DNA of 64,000 bases. Origin: Schistocerca nitens (lineage: Eukaryota > Arthropoda > Insecta > Orthoptera > Acrididae). The stretch is taken from assembly GCF_023898315.1 (NCBI RefSeq), contig NC_064622.1, positions 270,435,503 through 270,499,502 on the forward strand. Direction: 5' to 3'. Each line of letters starts with the position of its first letter. The first letter of the stretch is position 1. Shown in pieces: positions 30,825 through 41,124 of the stretch. Both the position numbers and the translations under genes were made by a program. The notes beneath the pieces were generated by a model. The model made no database searches. It was given only the letters and a program-made list of their open reading frames with translations, and was not told the origin of the DNA.

Positions 30825-31402
30825 CATTGAGGAGGGTTCTTGCAACAAATCGCTTGTAACCAGCGGAAGGAATCTTCAGGTTTTCCAGACTGGTACCGGT
30901 AGTCCGGCAAGCACAATGTGATTAGGTAGTTATGGGGTACAAGGGTCGAGCAGCATTTCCAAAGCCACACATTTCTGTTGTCAGTAGTAAGCGACGTTTA
31001 AAGTCGTCGTAAAGGCGACTCTACTGGACAATGAATGACTGAGCACAACTCACGTATCACGCTACAACCTGTGGTATTCCGACACAATGTTTGGGCTTGG
31101 CGAATGCCTGAAGAACGCTCCCTGCATGACAACAGAGACGATGATGGCAACAGTATGACAATGCACCGCGTCATACGCAGCATCTATCTGGCAATGTTTC
31201 CCGCTCAATAACATTCCTGAAATGGACTGGCCTGTGCAGGATCCCGGCTTTACCCAATGTAACACCCCTGGAATGAAGCAGAACGTCGACATCGGTATAG
31301 ATCCTAACGCCCAACAACACTACCTTCTCTGGTTTCGGTGAGGAAGCTCAATGAAATTGCCCATAGCAGTGTTCCAATCCGGATACTGTTAATCTGATAG
31401 TG
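30825..31402 (+). pseudogene. Tc1 transposase remainder (middle and C-terminal), deleted
   Basis: Colinear with the other family A copy: pieces corresponding to the region between the HTH and the first Asp (30825-31130), then directly ATGACAATGCACCGCGTCAT (second-Asp motif, near 31157), AACATTCCTGAAATGGACTGG and the C-terminal part. The stretch around the VMVWG motif is absent, so a deletion of the order of 150 bp removed part of the catalytic core. Stops and shifts throughout. Confidence 0.75.
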
Positions 31403-31404
31403 CA

Positions 31405-31590
31405 CGTCCCGCGAAATAAGCCTGTTGGAGAAAATCACAGAGATTCGAGCTCATACAGAGACTTATCACGCGTAATTCGCGAATGGAATAAAAAGGGCGG
31501 ACAGGGCGGGAATTATTTGGTATTACACGTACCCTCCGCCACAAGCCGTGAGGTGGCAAGTTGAGCAATATAGGTACGCTGAGTAAGCCA
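31405..31590 (+). mobile_element. LINE 3' end fragment (GATGTA-tail family), sense
   Basis: GAGATTCGAGCTCATACAGAG, CGCGAATGGAATAAAAAGGG and GTACCCTCCGCCACAAGCCG correspond to the last coding and 3' untranslated part of the LINE at 9060-10060 (opposite strand). It sits directly after the Tc1 end. Confidence 0.7.
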
Positions 31591-32910
31591 TACTCAAATG
31601 GCACATTTCTAGCATTTTTAAATCACACAGAGGACCTCAGGGTGATTCGTAGAATGATGGTTACTGCTGATTATTTCTGCCATGAGTTTAATGCCTTGTC
31701 ATTGTCGGCTTTCATTTTCACGCAAATTTAAGCCAAACAGCTGAAAATATGTAGGAACTGAACTAAATTTATTGACCGCTATTCGTTCGACGGTCGGCTG
31801 TCCGCCACTATGTGGCATTCATTGTACTCTATTGATTATAATGACTAGAACCGGAAGATCGTGAATTTTACACTGGACTGAAAAAGGAACTCTTTGGTTA
31901 AAGGACGAACGATATACCGTCACGGAAGTTGACGAAGTGGCGCCAGGGCATAGTGAACATCTTTCCAGCGAGTATGAACGTATTTGTTGTTTCAGAACTC
32001 TTTTTTTGTGTCTGTGTAAAATCACTTGTTCCGAATGTTGATCGATACGATAGTATAACAAATATGTTGCTTTTGGATAATACTGTCGTTGATGTCCATG
32101 TTTCACAAAAATTGGCAGAATTTATACGAATTTTAAATTAATAAGTTCCTCGAAGCATTTTTCTGTCTGCATGGGAAGCCTAATCTCATAAACTACTGGA
32201 GGTATTTTGATACTGTTTCACTGATAGATAGACTGATTCACAAGGAATGTTTGTGTGTACAATAATCTATTACCGTCACGCCAGACAACTCGTCCGCTGT
32301 AGGTAGTGCTACCTGTGCCAAGCCGAGAACGGGCGCTAGTTACATATAACTTCGGATTCTATTTGCCTGGCTGAGCATACGTCGCTTGTCGCTGGCTTAC
32401 TAGGCCTCTAAATTAATGTACGTGTTCTTACTCCTTCTACAGAATTTATGGTCTTGTGCAAGATAATTAGGGAAGGTTTTTGAAACAGTTTCGTATAATC
32501 GATTAACAAACAAGATACGCGCTAATAAAATATATGGCGAGAGTGCAGCTGGATCGATGGGAAGCAACGATTGTTAAGCCCAATGTAGGGGCAGTAGAAA
32601 GAATTTCAGTCATCAGTATTTGGCCGTTTATTGGAGAAAAGATGGTGATACAGTTCAGGGTCCTAAGACCGTCCGGCAATAACTTCCTTTAAATACTATC
32701 TCATTTTCTTATACTGTTTCACAGAATGTGGACATGTGATGCAACTGATGATGGACCGTCCGTTGACGCTTGGTGTTACTCCAGAGTAGTATCCTATTCA
32801 CAAGAACGGTTTAGCATCTTCTTTGGCATCACAACTATCAAACCCTGTAAAACCTATGAAAACCTATTATGCCCCGTATTATATATTAAAGAGATGTCTG
32901 ACGAATGATG
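31591..32910. other. no recognisable feature
   Basis: 1.3 kb of mixed composition. Frames 31819-32106 and 31929-32141 are short and unassignable. Confidence 0.5.
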
Positions 32911-32921
32911 CAACACTTACA

Positions 32922-33109
32922 CGCCGCGCGGTCTTGGGCGCCTTGCCACGGTTTGCGCGGCTGCCCCCATCGGAGGTTCGAGTCCTCCCTCTCGGGCATG
33001 GTTGTGTGTTATCCTTAGCGTAAGTTAGTTTAAGTTAGATTAAGTAATGTATAAGCCTAGGGACCGATGACCTCAGCAGTTTGTTCCCATAGGAGCTTAC
33101 CACAATTTC
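32922..33109 (+). repeat. SINE, GAGGGAGGACTCGAACC family, full-length
   Basis: The head CGCCGCGCGGTCTTGGGCGC, B box GGTTCGAGTCC and trailer GATTAAGTAATGTATAAGCC define this family. Target duplication CAACACTTACA (32911-32921) and CAACATTTACA (33110-33120), one mismatch. Confidence 0.93.
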
Positions 33110-33150
33110 CAACATTTACACTTTGCGAAGGAAATGTAAACATGGTAGTA

Positions 33151-33336
33151 TGGCTCTAAGCACTATGGGACTTAACATCTGCGGTCATCAGTCCCCTAGA
33201 CTTAGAACTACTTAAACCTAGCTAACCTAATGACATCACAAACATCCGTGCCCAAGGCAGGATTCGAACCTGCGACCGTAGCAGCAGCGCGGTTCCGGGC
33301 TGAAGCGCCTAGAACCGCTCGGCCACCGCGGCCGGC
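33151..33336 (-). repeat. SINE, GCCGGCC family, antisense
   Basis: Full antisense copy ending GGCCACCGCGGCCGGC. Perfect 13 bp target duplication AAACATGGTAGTA (33138-33150 and 33337-33349). The intact duplication suggests a fairly recent arrival, only ~30 bp from the preceding SINE. Confidence 0.96.
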
Positions 33337-33349
33337 AAACATGGTAGTA

Positions 33350-34770
33350 ATCGAATGTAGCTAGTAATCTTCAGCCAAATGTTATACAACTCACTCTCCA
33401 TATTTAATTAATGCTGTAATTTTTACGAAAAGTGAGGTATTACATCGAAAGCGATACCGGAACTGTGGATTCCAATACTAATTCACAACGCTCCACGAGC
33501 ATAGCTTTCTACTTCTATTACTAACGCATGCGGTGCAACTACCCTCATAATCAACGGAAAACTACCTCTTACGTTAATAACACAGTAAACTGCACTGACA
33601 ACAAAGAGTTTTGGAAATAAGTGGTTCGATATCGCAACGACATCTTGCGGATGCTTAGCGAAACAATAAGGTAACCTAAATAATTAACTACAATTATTTT
33701 TTCGACAGTAGTTGACAGCAAGCCAAATCATATGAAGTGGAAAAAGTAGTGTGTTACCTGTTGTATCAACGTACAACGGCGCAGTGTGATTTATTGCCAA
33801 CATTACAGCTTTGTCCCTCTAAGAGAACTGAAACATAGTGTTCTTACTGCAAACGATAGAAATCTGCATGAACATCAGTATGCGCTATTAAGAAAATAAA
33901 ATGAATCCTCAGGCAATGATGAAAATTCACCGAAACATGTACGGGTGACAAAGAAGAAAATTCTGTTTCCAAGTCATATTTACATTACGAGAAGGTTCAA
34001 TAAATGTATGAAGGTTTTAGGCTATCATTTTGGTGGAGATAGCCTAAACAAATACCGTCTCTTTTACTACAGAAATCGATGTTGGGTATTGTCACACTGC
34101 AACGTCGAAAATACATATACTATAAGATATGTGAAATGATACCGTCGTACAGCTACAAGTGCACGTGATGAAAATGCTTATCTTCTACGAGCCAACTGAA
34201 TCGTCTTCTTATTACTACGACCATGTTAACATCATTTTGTGATCCCTATCGATGTTTCGCAAGAATATTTAATTCTGCGGAAAACAAGTCAGGAATGGGT
34301 GCTCTACCGTAGCTGACTACTGGTGTCCAACTCGTCACCTCAGACATGGCTGCAAGCACCCACTACAATCTCTTATATCTGCAGTTTACAAGCAGCTCGG
34401 AACGAACACAGCTAAAACTTGTGTGCTTGCGCCGACGCGCACTGGGCCGGCCCAGTACTTAGCCCATTAACAGAGGTCGGGACCCGGCAATCTTGGTTAA
34501 TACGAAGACATGGAGGTGCAATTAAAACTTATTTAATACAGAGCTTGGCAGCGCGCCACAACAACCTGGGAGGTTCGCACGGCTGGAAACGGGAACGAGG
34601 ACTGAGTTGAGCTGAGTGCAGCCTTTTAAGGCCTACTGACAGACGCGCGCACGCGGGACGCTTGCGTCGGTATGCCGGAACCAGTCCCACAAGGCCGCTG
34701 CTGTAATTTTGCTGTCGCTGTCCGGTAGCACCGACAGCTCCTGAAGAAATACCAACCTCCCTTCCCCTAC
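33350..34770. other. no recognisable gene; GC-richer right part
   Basis: 33350-34330 is AT-rich without features. 34390-34730 is GC-richer (GACGCGCGCACGCGGGACGC near 34643) and might be the edge of an LTR-type element, but I see no integrase, protease or primer-binding site to support that. Confidence 0.4.
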
Positions 34771-34775
34771 CCCCC

Positions 34776-34859
34776 CTCTCTCTCTCTTTCTCTCTCCTTC
34801 TCTCTCTCTCTCTCTTTCTCTCTCCTTCTCTCTCTCTCTCTTCCCCCCTCCGTCTCTCT

Positions 34860-34953
<94 letters not shown>
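34776..34953. repeat. complex microsatellite (CT)n(GT)n(GATA)n(GA)n
   Basis: CT-rich, then about 15 GT units, then GATA and GA units. Three overlapping minus-strand frames (34529-35052) are low-complexity artefacts. Confidence 0.96.
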
Positions 34954-34958
<5 letters not shown>

Positions 34959-34978
34959 GCTTTCCAATCAAAAATATA

Positions 34979-36104
34979 CAGAGGGGTCCAAAAAAATGTA
35001 TCCACTGTTTAAAATTCCATAACTTGCAAATTAATTGACGGAGTTGTCTCATTTTTGGTGAAAGTGTAGCTTAAAGTCCAACTTAAAGATATCACTGTAG
35101 GTGTTCGAAGTGGTCACCATTAACATCCACACACAAACGATGCCGCCGAACTGCAGCACGAACTACTGGCTGCAACGTGTCCAGATGGATATTTGCACAT
35201 GAATGTACAATGGATTCTCGATCGAATGTGTGTGGCTTTTGACGTTAAACGACGTCTTTCAGTGTTCCCCACAGGTAAAAGTCCAGAGGAGTTGGGTCTA
35301 GGGAACGTGGTGGATACTCCACAGCACCTCTATAGCCTATCCATCTTCCTGGTAGATTTTCGTCGAGATACGCCCTAACACGATTTTGGCAGTGGGCTGG
35401 GGCACCATCCTGTTGAAAGTTAAATCTTACGTCTCCATACAAGTCTCGGATGCCAGGTAAAATGGATGTCTGAAGCTTCTGAAGGTACACCTCACCGGTA
35501 ACTGTGCCGTCAAAGAAGAATGGCCCAATTAAGCCCCAGTAAGACAACCCACACCACACATTTACTCCTGGCAAATTCACGGCTTTGTCTACATGGACGT
35601 TCGGATTTTCGGCGGCCCAGCAGATGCAATTGTGGCGATTCACTGTACCATTCAGTTTGAACTGTGCCTCATCAGACCGAACAATCATCTCTGCAAACTC
35701 TACATCGTTGCGCACCATGTTAGTAAACCACTCGCAGTACTCCATTCTACGATCTGGGTCGTCCTCGTTCATTGCGTGTAACAATCGTGGGGTGTAGCAC
35801 TTCCACTTTGCTGTCTTCAAAATTCGCCAAACACTTGAGCGACTCACTCCAGTTTCACGGGCACACTGTCTCACAGACTTCTGTGGTGAGCGAGTGAATT
35901 GTTGTAACACACGACGGGAGTTAGCTGGACTTGTTACTGTTATAGGTCGTCCTGATCTGACAAAACAAAACAACGCAACACAACGCTTGTGTTGCGATTG
36001 CTGGAACTACAAACTATTACACTACCAAAAATGAGACAACTCCGTCAAGTAGTTTGCCAGTTATGGACTTTTAAACAGTGGATACATTTTTTTGGACCCC
36101 TCTG
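34979..36104 (-). mobile_element. mariner/Tc1 superfamily transposon, DD41D type, with 81 bp inverted repeats
   Basis: Terminal repeats 34979-35059 and 36024-36104 open with CAGAGGGGTCCAAAAAAATG and are nearly identical along 81 bp. TA flanks both ends (34977-34978, 36105-36106). Only 1126 bp long: the start of the transposase gene was deleted, so the coding part begins immediately inside the right repeat. Confidence 0.9.
35098..35973 (-). pseudogene. DD41D mariner-type transposase, N-terminally deleted, one nonsense codon
   Basis: The frame from 35973 contains SGRPITVTSPANSRR, the second DNA-binding helix region (ETGVSRSSVWRIL), VRSDEAQFKLNG (first Asp), LPGVNVWCGLSYWGLIGPFF, FQQDGAPAHCQNR (second Asp) and DPTPLDFYLWGTLKDVV (third Asp). 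I count 41 residues between the second and third Asp. A TAA at 35245-35247 (plus coordinates) stops it, but the same frame continues to VDVNGDHFEHLQ and a natural stop near 35098. The first DNA-binding half (~80 residues) is missing. No frameshift in the rest. Confidence 0.88.
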
Positions 36105-36106
36105 TA

Positions 36107-36499
36107 TAATACGTTATCTATTCAGGGGCTACAGAAAGTAAAGTACACACATCGCTCTACGGTAAGATCAGCGCGCAACAAGTGTGGCGTTTCCGCGGAC
36201 GAAGTTCTGTTGCCGTCCGGACGACAGTTGCATCACAGTGTGCGAGTGAAATAGAGCGGCAACTGGAAACGTACTCCACATTGAGATACGCGGGACTGTA
36301 CGATTCTTGTGTTCAAAACGCCTGAATCGCACACGGATTCCCCGTAAAATTCTGGCGGTATGTGGACCAAATGCAGTGCAACGTCCATTCGACGTAAAAC
36401 GGTGCCAACAATAATTTGACCAACGCAGAACAGAAGTGTTTCGAGCCGATCAGAAAGTCCAGAAGCACAAAACTATAGGCGTTCCGTTGTACAATTTTG
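36107..36499. other. unassigned stretch
   Basis: Moderately GC-rich with no clear frame. 36290-36440 has the feel of transposase DNA (ACGCCTGAATCGCACACGG), but I cannot assign it. Confidence 0.35.
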
Positions 36500-37735
36500 A
36501 AACATGTTTTGCGCTCGCGTGTTACGACGCTTCTAGAGAACGAAAATCACCTATGTAGGAACCGATATGAGTTTCGGAAACAACGATAGTGTGAAACCCA
36601 GGTCGCTCTGTTCATCCACGTGACCTAGAAAGCAGGAGAATAAGGTCCTCGGATAGATTCCGTGTTCCTTGACTTCTGGAAGGCATTCGATACAATTCCG
36701 TACTGCCGCTTGATTAGCAAAATACGAATATATGGAACATCAGACCAACTGTGTCACTAAATTGAAGAGTTTCTAGCAAACAGAACACAGCATGTCACTC
36801 TGCAGAGAGAAAAGTCTTCAGAGGTAAAAGTAACTTGGGCGTGCCCCACGGGGATATTATAGGACCATTACTTTTCACAAAGAATGTAAATGACCTCGTA
36901 CTTAGGCTTTTCGCGGATGATGCTGTTGTATACAGAGAGGTAGTTGCACCACTAGAAAACTGTAGCGAAATGCACGAGGACCTGGAGAGAATCGACACTT
37001 GGTTCAGGGAATGGCAACTGACCCTCAACATTAACAAATGTAACGTACTATGAATAGATAGACACAAAGACACTTTATTGTAGATTACACAATTGCAGGA
37101 CAATCAATGGAAGCAGTTGTTTCCTACAAAACATCGAGGAGTATGCGTACAGAGCGATTAGTATTGCAACGACCATATAAAACTAAACGCGAGTAAGGCA
37201 GATGCTGAGACCCATTTGAAGACTCCTCAGGAAATGTAGTCAATCAACAAAGAAGCTAGTTTAAAAACACTCGTTCGATCAGTTTTTGAATATTGCTCGT
37301 CCATGTGGGATCCGTATCACACAGGAGTGATAGACGTAACAGAAAAGATATCAAAAAAGAGCACAAAGTATAGTTACAGGTAATTTAGTAAGCGCGCAAG
37401 CGTCGTCGAGATGCTCCACCAACACCAGTGGCAGACGGTTGAAGAGCGGCATTTCTGCATCACGGTATGGTCTACTGTTAAGGTTCTGAGAGCGTGCACT
37501 CATACAAGCGTCAACCAATATACTGATTCCTACTAAGTATGTCTCGCGAAGAGATCAAGAAGATAAAATCCCTCTTCTTTTGGAGGGATTAGAGCCCAGG
37601 CGGAAGCTTACCAGCAATCGTTTTTCCCGCGAGCCATACGCAACTGGATCAGGTAAAGGCGGAAGTGGCATTACTATTACAAAGTACCCTCCGCTATACA
37701 CCACAAGGTGGCTTTCGGAATATAGATGTAGGCTT
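36500..37735 (+). mobile_element. 5'-truncated LINE (GATGTA-tail family), sense
   Basis: Decayed reverse transcriptase: RNRYEFRKQRSCETQ (near 36560), FLDFWKAFDTIPYCRL (36668), then VPHGDIIGPLLF, RLFADDAVVYREVVA, ERIDTWFREWQLTLNINK (36835-37053), then LVRSVFEYCSSMWDPYH (37268) and SFFPRAIRNW-like 37620. The FADD box is intact. Stops and shifts occur throughout, for example a stop at 37051. The 3' part 37600-37735 carries the AAGTACCCTCCGCTATAC untranslated region. Confidence 0.85.
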
Positions 37736-37739
37736 GCAA

Positions 37740-37862
37740 CATGCAATTTCCATCTTTTCGGCACAGTTCTGGAATGGCGCAGTGAGAAAGCGAGGAATTG
37801 AACGATTGGCAGAACGTTCCGACCGTTGTTTACAGAGACGTGGCGACTTTATTGAAAAATAG
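37740..37862 (+). pseudogene. possible mariner transposase C-terminal tail
   Basis: The frame reads QFWNGAVRKRGIERLAER and then SDRCLQRRGDFIEK before a stop. C-x(4)-GD-[FY]-I-E-K with a preceding basic helix is the usual end of some mariner transposases. The rest of the gene is not seen, being replaced by the LINE. Modest confidence. Confidence 0.4.
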
Positions 37863-39196
37863 TGTCATATATCCGTGTCACTTTGATTGTGGTGCAGCAA
37901 TCAATAAAAGTTATTTCACCTACCATGATAATGAACAATTTACTTTTTAAAGTCTCCTCATGCCCTATATCAATACTCCGCATGACTCTGGAGAGTGCAA
38001 GCCGGAGGTTACATCGTACCAATATTAACAGTTTTTTTTCCTGTTAATTCGCGTAATGACCAAGGGAGAAATGACTACCTAAAGGTGTACGTATGCCCCC
38101 AAACCCTTCTTATCTTTTTCTAATAAGCCCTACGTGAGATATAGGCTAGTGGCTACATAATGGTTGCACAGTAATTTCGCGTACATTGTAATATCCACGA
38201 CTATATTTTATTCAGAACAATATTCACGACAGCATTGTGTGTGGAACGTGAATGAACATTCTCATGATATTAATAAAAAAAGGACTTCATCGTTACTAAA
38301 ATAATAATAAATAATTATTGTCAGTGACATAATTTAATTTTCTGTGAAAAATTATATCTCAGACAATACTCATAGAAAAAGATAATGAAAATTTCCATCA
38401 TTTGTTACCTAAGATTCTTCTACAATAATCCTCCTCCTTGTTCCAACTATTGTACTGAGAGGATGTGGCTGATGGCCTTGTAGCACCGAGGTCGGTAAAA
38501 AACTGTATTTTGTTGCTAATTTACTATTTGAAAAATAGAGTTTATCTGTCATTGAAATCAAGCATCTTGTTGGATTTTTATTTCATTGAGATTCTCATCA
38601 TATACAGATATTAAGTTTTTTTCATCAGCTACAAAGGAGCTCAGCCTTTAGCGCTATTGATCTATAGCGCGGATTATTGGTTAATGCTGAATAATAAGTG
38701 ATCGACAGGGAGAAATACTTTTAAATGTTAATGCATATAGTTAAGGTACGGAAAAGATTTAATATGTATTATTTGTTGATAGTAAAACACTGCCTGAACC
38801 AGATTCGATAAGTGGTTGTCTTATGTTAACCGCCATGTTAGTGAAATACTGCAGCGGCAGTTTTAAATTAAACTACTATGCTGACTCGAATCTTGATGGT
38901 CATTTTTTACGGTAATATTTGTGTATTGGTGGCCCAGTACCCACTCAGAAATAATAAATTCGACTTAGATTGTGAATAATCTTTAAATATGATGCTAACA
39001 GCATCTTACGTGATAAAATTGTTCTCTGCTAATGTATGAACCATGATTATTTCGTAAGAACTTTTATGAAAAATTATTGACAGGTAAGAATACATTAGCG
39101 TTGTGCACGTGTGGTATTGTCTGTAAGAATAGTTCATTTTGTTTAAGGAAAAGTGTTGTCACCTTGAATAACAGTTCGGTAAATTGTATGAGCTCA
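37863..39196. other. 1.3 kb without recognisable feature
   Basis: Strongly AT-rich and no frame of note. Possibly old decayed repeats. Confidence 0.5.
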
Positions 39197-39209
39197 CTCT
39201 TGTGCAAAA

Positions 39210-39406
39210 AATGGTTCAAATGGCTCTGAGCACTATGGGACTTAACTTCTGAGGTCATCAGTCCCCTAGAACTTAGAACTACTTAAACCTAACTAACCTA
39301 AGGACATCACACACATCCATGCCCGAGTCAGGATTCGAACCTGCGACCGTAGCAGTCACGCGGTTCCAGACTATAGCGCCTAGAACCGCTCGGCCACTCC
39401 GGCCGG
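39210..39406 (-). repeat. SINE, GCCGGCC family, antisense
   Basis: Full antisense copy with exact 13 bp target duplication CTCTTGTGCAAAA (39197-39209 and 39407-39419). Confidence 0.96.
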
Positions 39407-39619
39407 CTCTTGTGCAAAAGATTAGTGCCATTTACACTGCTTGACAGACAACATTGGTACACGTCCCCAGGTGGTGATTTCTGTAACAGAATAACTATCT
39501 TCAGCAGGGAGAGGCAGCAGTTAAATGAAACCTCATGTTACGCTAATAGTAAGTAATTGTTTTGTTGTAGTCCTGCCAACGATTTCTAAAATACCGCAAT
39601 CAAAACCGCACGCCACAAC

Positions 39620-39845
39620 AGCATTTACAAATTTATTAAACAGAGTTCTGCGAGAAGTACGTCAACTTTTTTCAAGTATTCCCATTTAAATTCCCCATGA
39701 ATGTCTGTTACACTTTCGTATGGGCTACTCAGACCTGTTACGACTTTAGTTGTGCATCTCCCAATTCTTTCGATGTCTCTCGTGACGTCTACATGATAAG
39801 AACTCCAAACACTGGAACAGCACTCTAGAATCGATGGCACTACTT
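39620..39845 (-). pseudogene. LINE reverse transcriptase thumb relic
   Basis: A 71-residue frame with ILECCSSVWSSYHVDVTRDI, VVTGLSSPYESVTDIH and FKWEYLKK follows the LVRPILEYCSSVWDP region of Jockey/CR1-like LINEs, but diverges enough to be another family or an old copy. Confidence 0.6.
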
Positions 39846-39869
39846 ACTTCCTTTACATATGCACCGTAC

Positions 39870-40060
39870 ATCTACATCTAAGTGATTACTCTGCTATTCG
39901 CAATAAAGTGCCTGGCAGAGGGCTCAAGGAACCACCATCATGCTGTCTCTCTACCGTTCCACTCTCGAACGGCACACGGGAAAAACGAGCACTTAAATTT
40001 TTCTGTGCGAGCGCCGCAAATTCCAATAATCCTAACGAAACCTTGGTCTTCAATTCGTAC
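39870..40060 (-). mobile_element. LINE 3' end fragment (GATGTA-tail family)
   Basis: CATCTACATCTAAGTGATTACTCTGC, read antisense, is the 3' tail. CGGGAAAAACGAGCACTTAAAT corresponds to the antisense of the SFFPRAD region codons in the LINE at 52158-52799, so this copy retains the last ~30 codons. Confidence 0.75.
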
Positions 40061-40562
40061 TCTCTAATACTCATTTTGCATGATCGTCGCATTTCACATA
40101 GCTTCTGTGGTATCACGTATCGATACCACCCTATTGGAGCGTTCAGATAGGCAAAGGAATGGAAAATTCCCATCGGAGGCCGATAGCGGTCGAACAGGAT
40201 CTGGCGGACCCAATAGTGCACGCCCGCTGAACCCAGTCCTCCAGCGACTGGGACTAGGATCGCCCTCTGCCGCTGCAATATAGAAAGTCCGGCGGCAGCC
40301 ACACGACCAACTCGCACTTGAAGCCACATCGCCACGTGACGCTACGCAGATGCCGTCTAGTCGCGGCTCCAGCTCCATAGTTCGTGCTTAATTACTACTT
40401 GTTGACGCTGATGAGCTAGACTCTGTTTCCTGCTGCATTATTTGTACCAAGTCCTCGTTCGCTTGGAGAAATACAAGTTAAGTAAATCTTCTGTTTACCG
40501 TGATAATTGTTCCTGTCCAGCTTTCCTACGACAACAGTTCCTGAACCACTCTGTAGCTCACC
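40061..40562. other. no recognisable gene
   Basis: GC-richer at 40190-40380 (GGATCGCCCTCTGCCGC). Minus-strand frames 39886-40335 and 40094-40378 run through it but resemble nothing known beyond the LINE tail. Confidence 0.4.
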
Positions 40563-40575
40563 TCTCCTTACTGCG

Positions 40576-40721
40576 CTACGGTCGCAGGTTCGAATCCTGC
40601 CTCGGGCATGGATGTGTGTGATGTCCTTAGGTTAGTTAGGTTTAAGTAGTTCTAAGTTCTAGGGGACTGATGACCACAGATGTTAAGTCCCATAGTGCTC
40701 AGAGCCATTTGAACCATTTTT
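40576..40721 (+). repeat. 5'-truncated SINE, GCCGGCC family
   Basis: Starts inside the tRNA head at CTACGGTCGCAGGTTCG, with exact 13 bp target duplication TCTCCTTACTGCG (40563-40575 and 40722-40734). The truncated start together with a perfect duplication is direct evidence of target-primed reverse transcription. Confidence 0.96.
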
Positions 40722-40734
40722 TCTCCTTACTGCG

Positions 40735-40916
40735 TACGAAATCGTACTCAACTGCTTCTTAGTGTTATTCCTAATAAATGTTGATCATTTTGTGCTTCAC
40801 AGCTGATTTTTGTTAACGTTAGGAAGCACAACCACAGCTGTAAATACGTTCGTCTATTCTGTCATAACTAATTTTTATTCAATGAACCTTATGTGGCGAG
40901 TTTCACATCCACTGTC
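40735..40916. other. no recognisable feature
   Basis: Short AT-rich spacer. Confidence 0.5.
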
Positions 40917-41124
40917 TGATCAAAAGTACCTGCATAGCTATTAGCAGACATTAATGTGTGATCGATCAACCATTCGCCCTTTATGACGGCTTGACCTCTG
41001 CTAGGGACACTTTCAGGACGTGTCAATGTCTGTGGAGGAATAGCAGCCTACTCTTCCTCAAGAGTCGAAACCAGAGATGGCAGTGATGTTGAACACTAGG
41101 GCTCCGAGCGAAGTGGACGTTCTA

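Larger units (their letters stand above)
26852..31402 (+). mobile_element. Tc1-like transposon (family A, copy 1), host of nested insertions
   Basis: The left end ATGATCAAAAGCATATGGAC is answered at 31376-31402 by TCCGGATACTGTTAATCTGA, an eroded complement. The three Tc1 pieces 26852-27188, 30388-30412 and 30825-31402 are colinear with one another. They are separated by a LINE and by a tRNA-bearing foldback, each with its own target duplication. Without inserts about 0.93 kb remains, so part of the catalytic region was deleted. A second copy of this family is at 40917-42930. Confidence 0.8.

Noticed and set aside
34390..34770. LTR retrotransposon end
   Set aside because: GC shift only; no TG...CA termini pair, primer-binding site, integrase or protease could be found.
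34529..35052. Three Ser/Leu- and Arg/Glu-rich frames
   Set aside because: They run through a CT/GT/GATA/GA microsatellite and are low-complexity artefacts.
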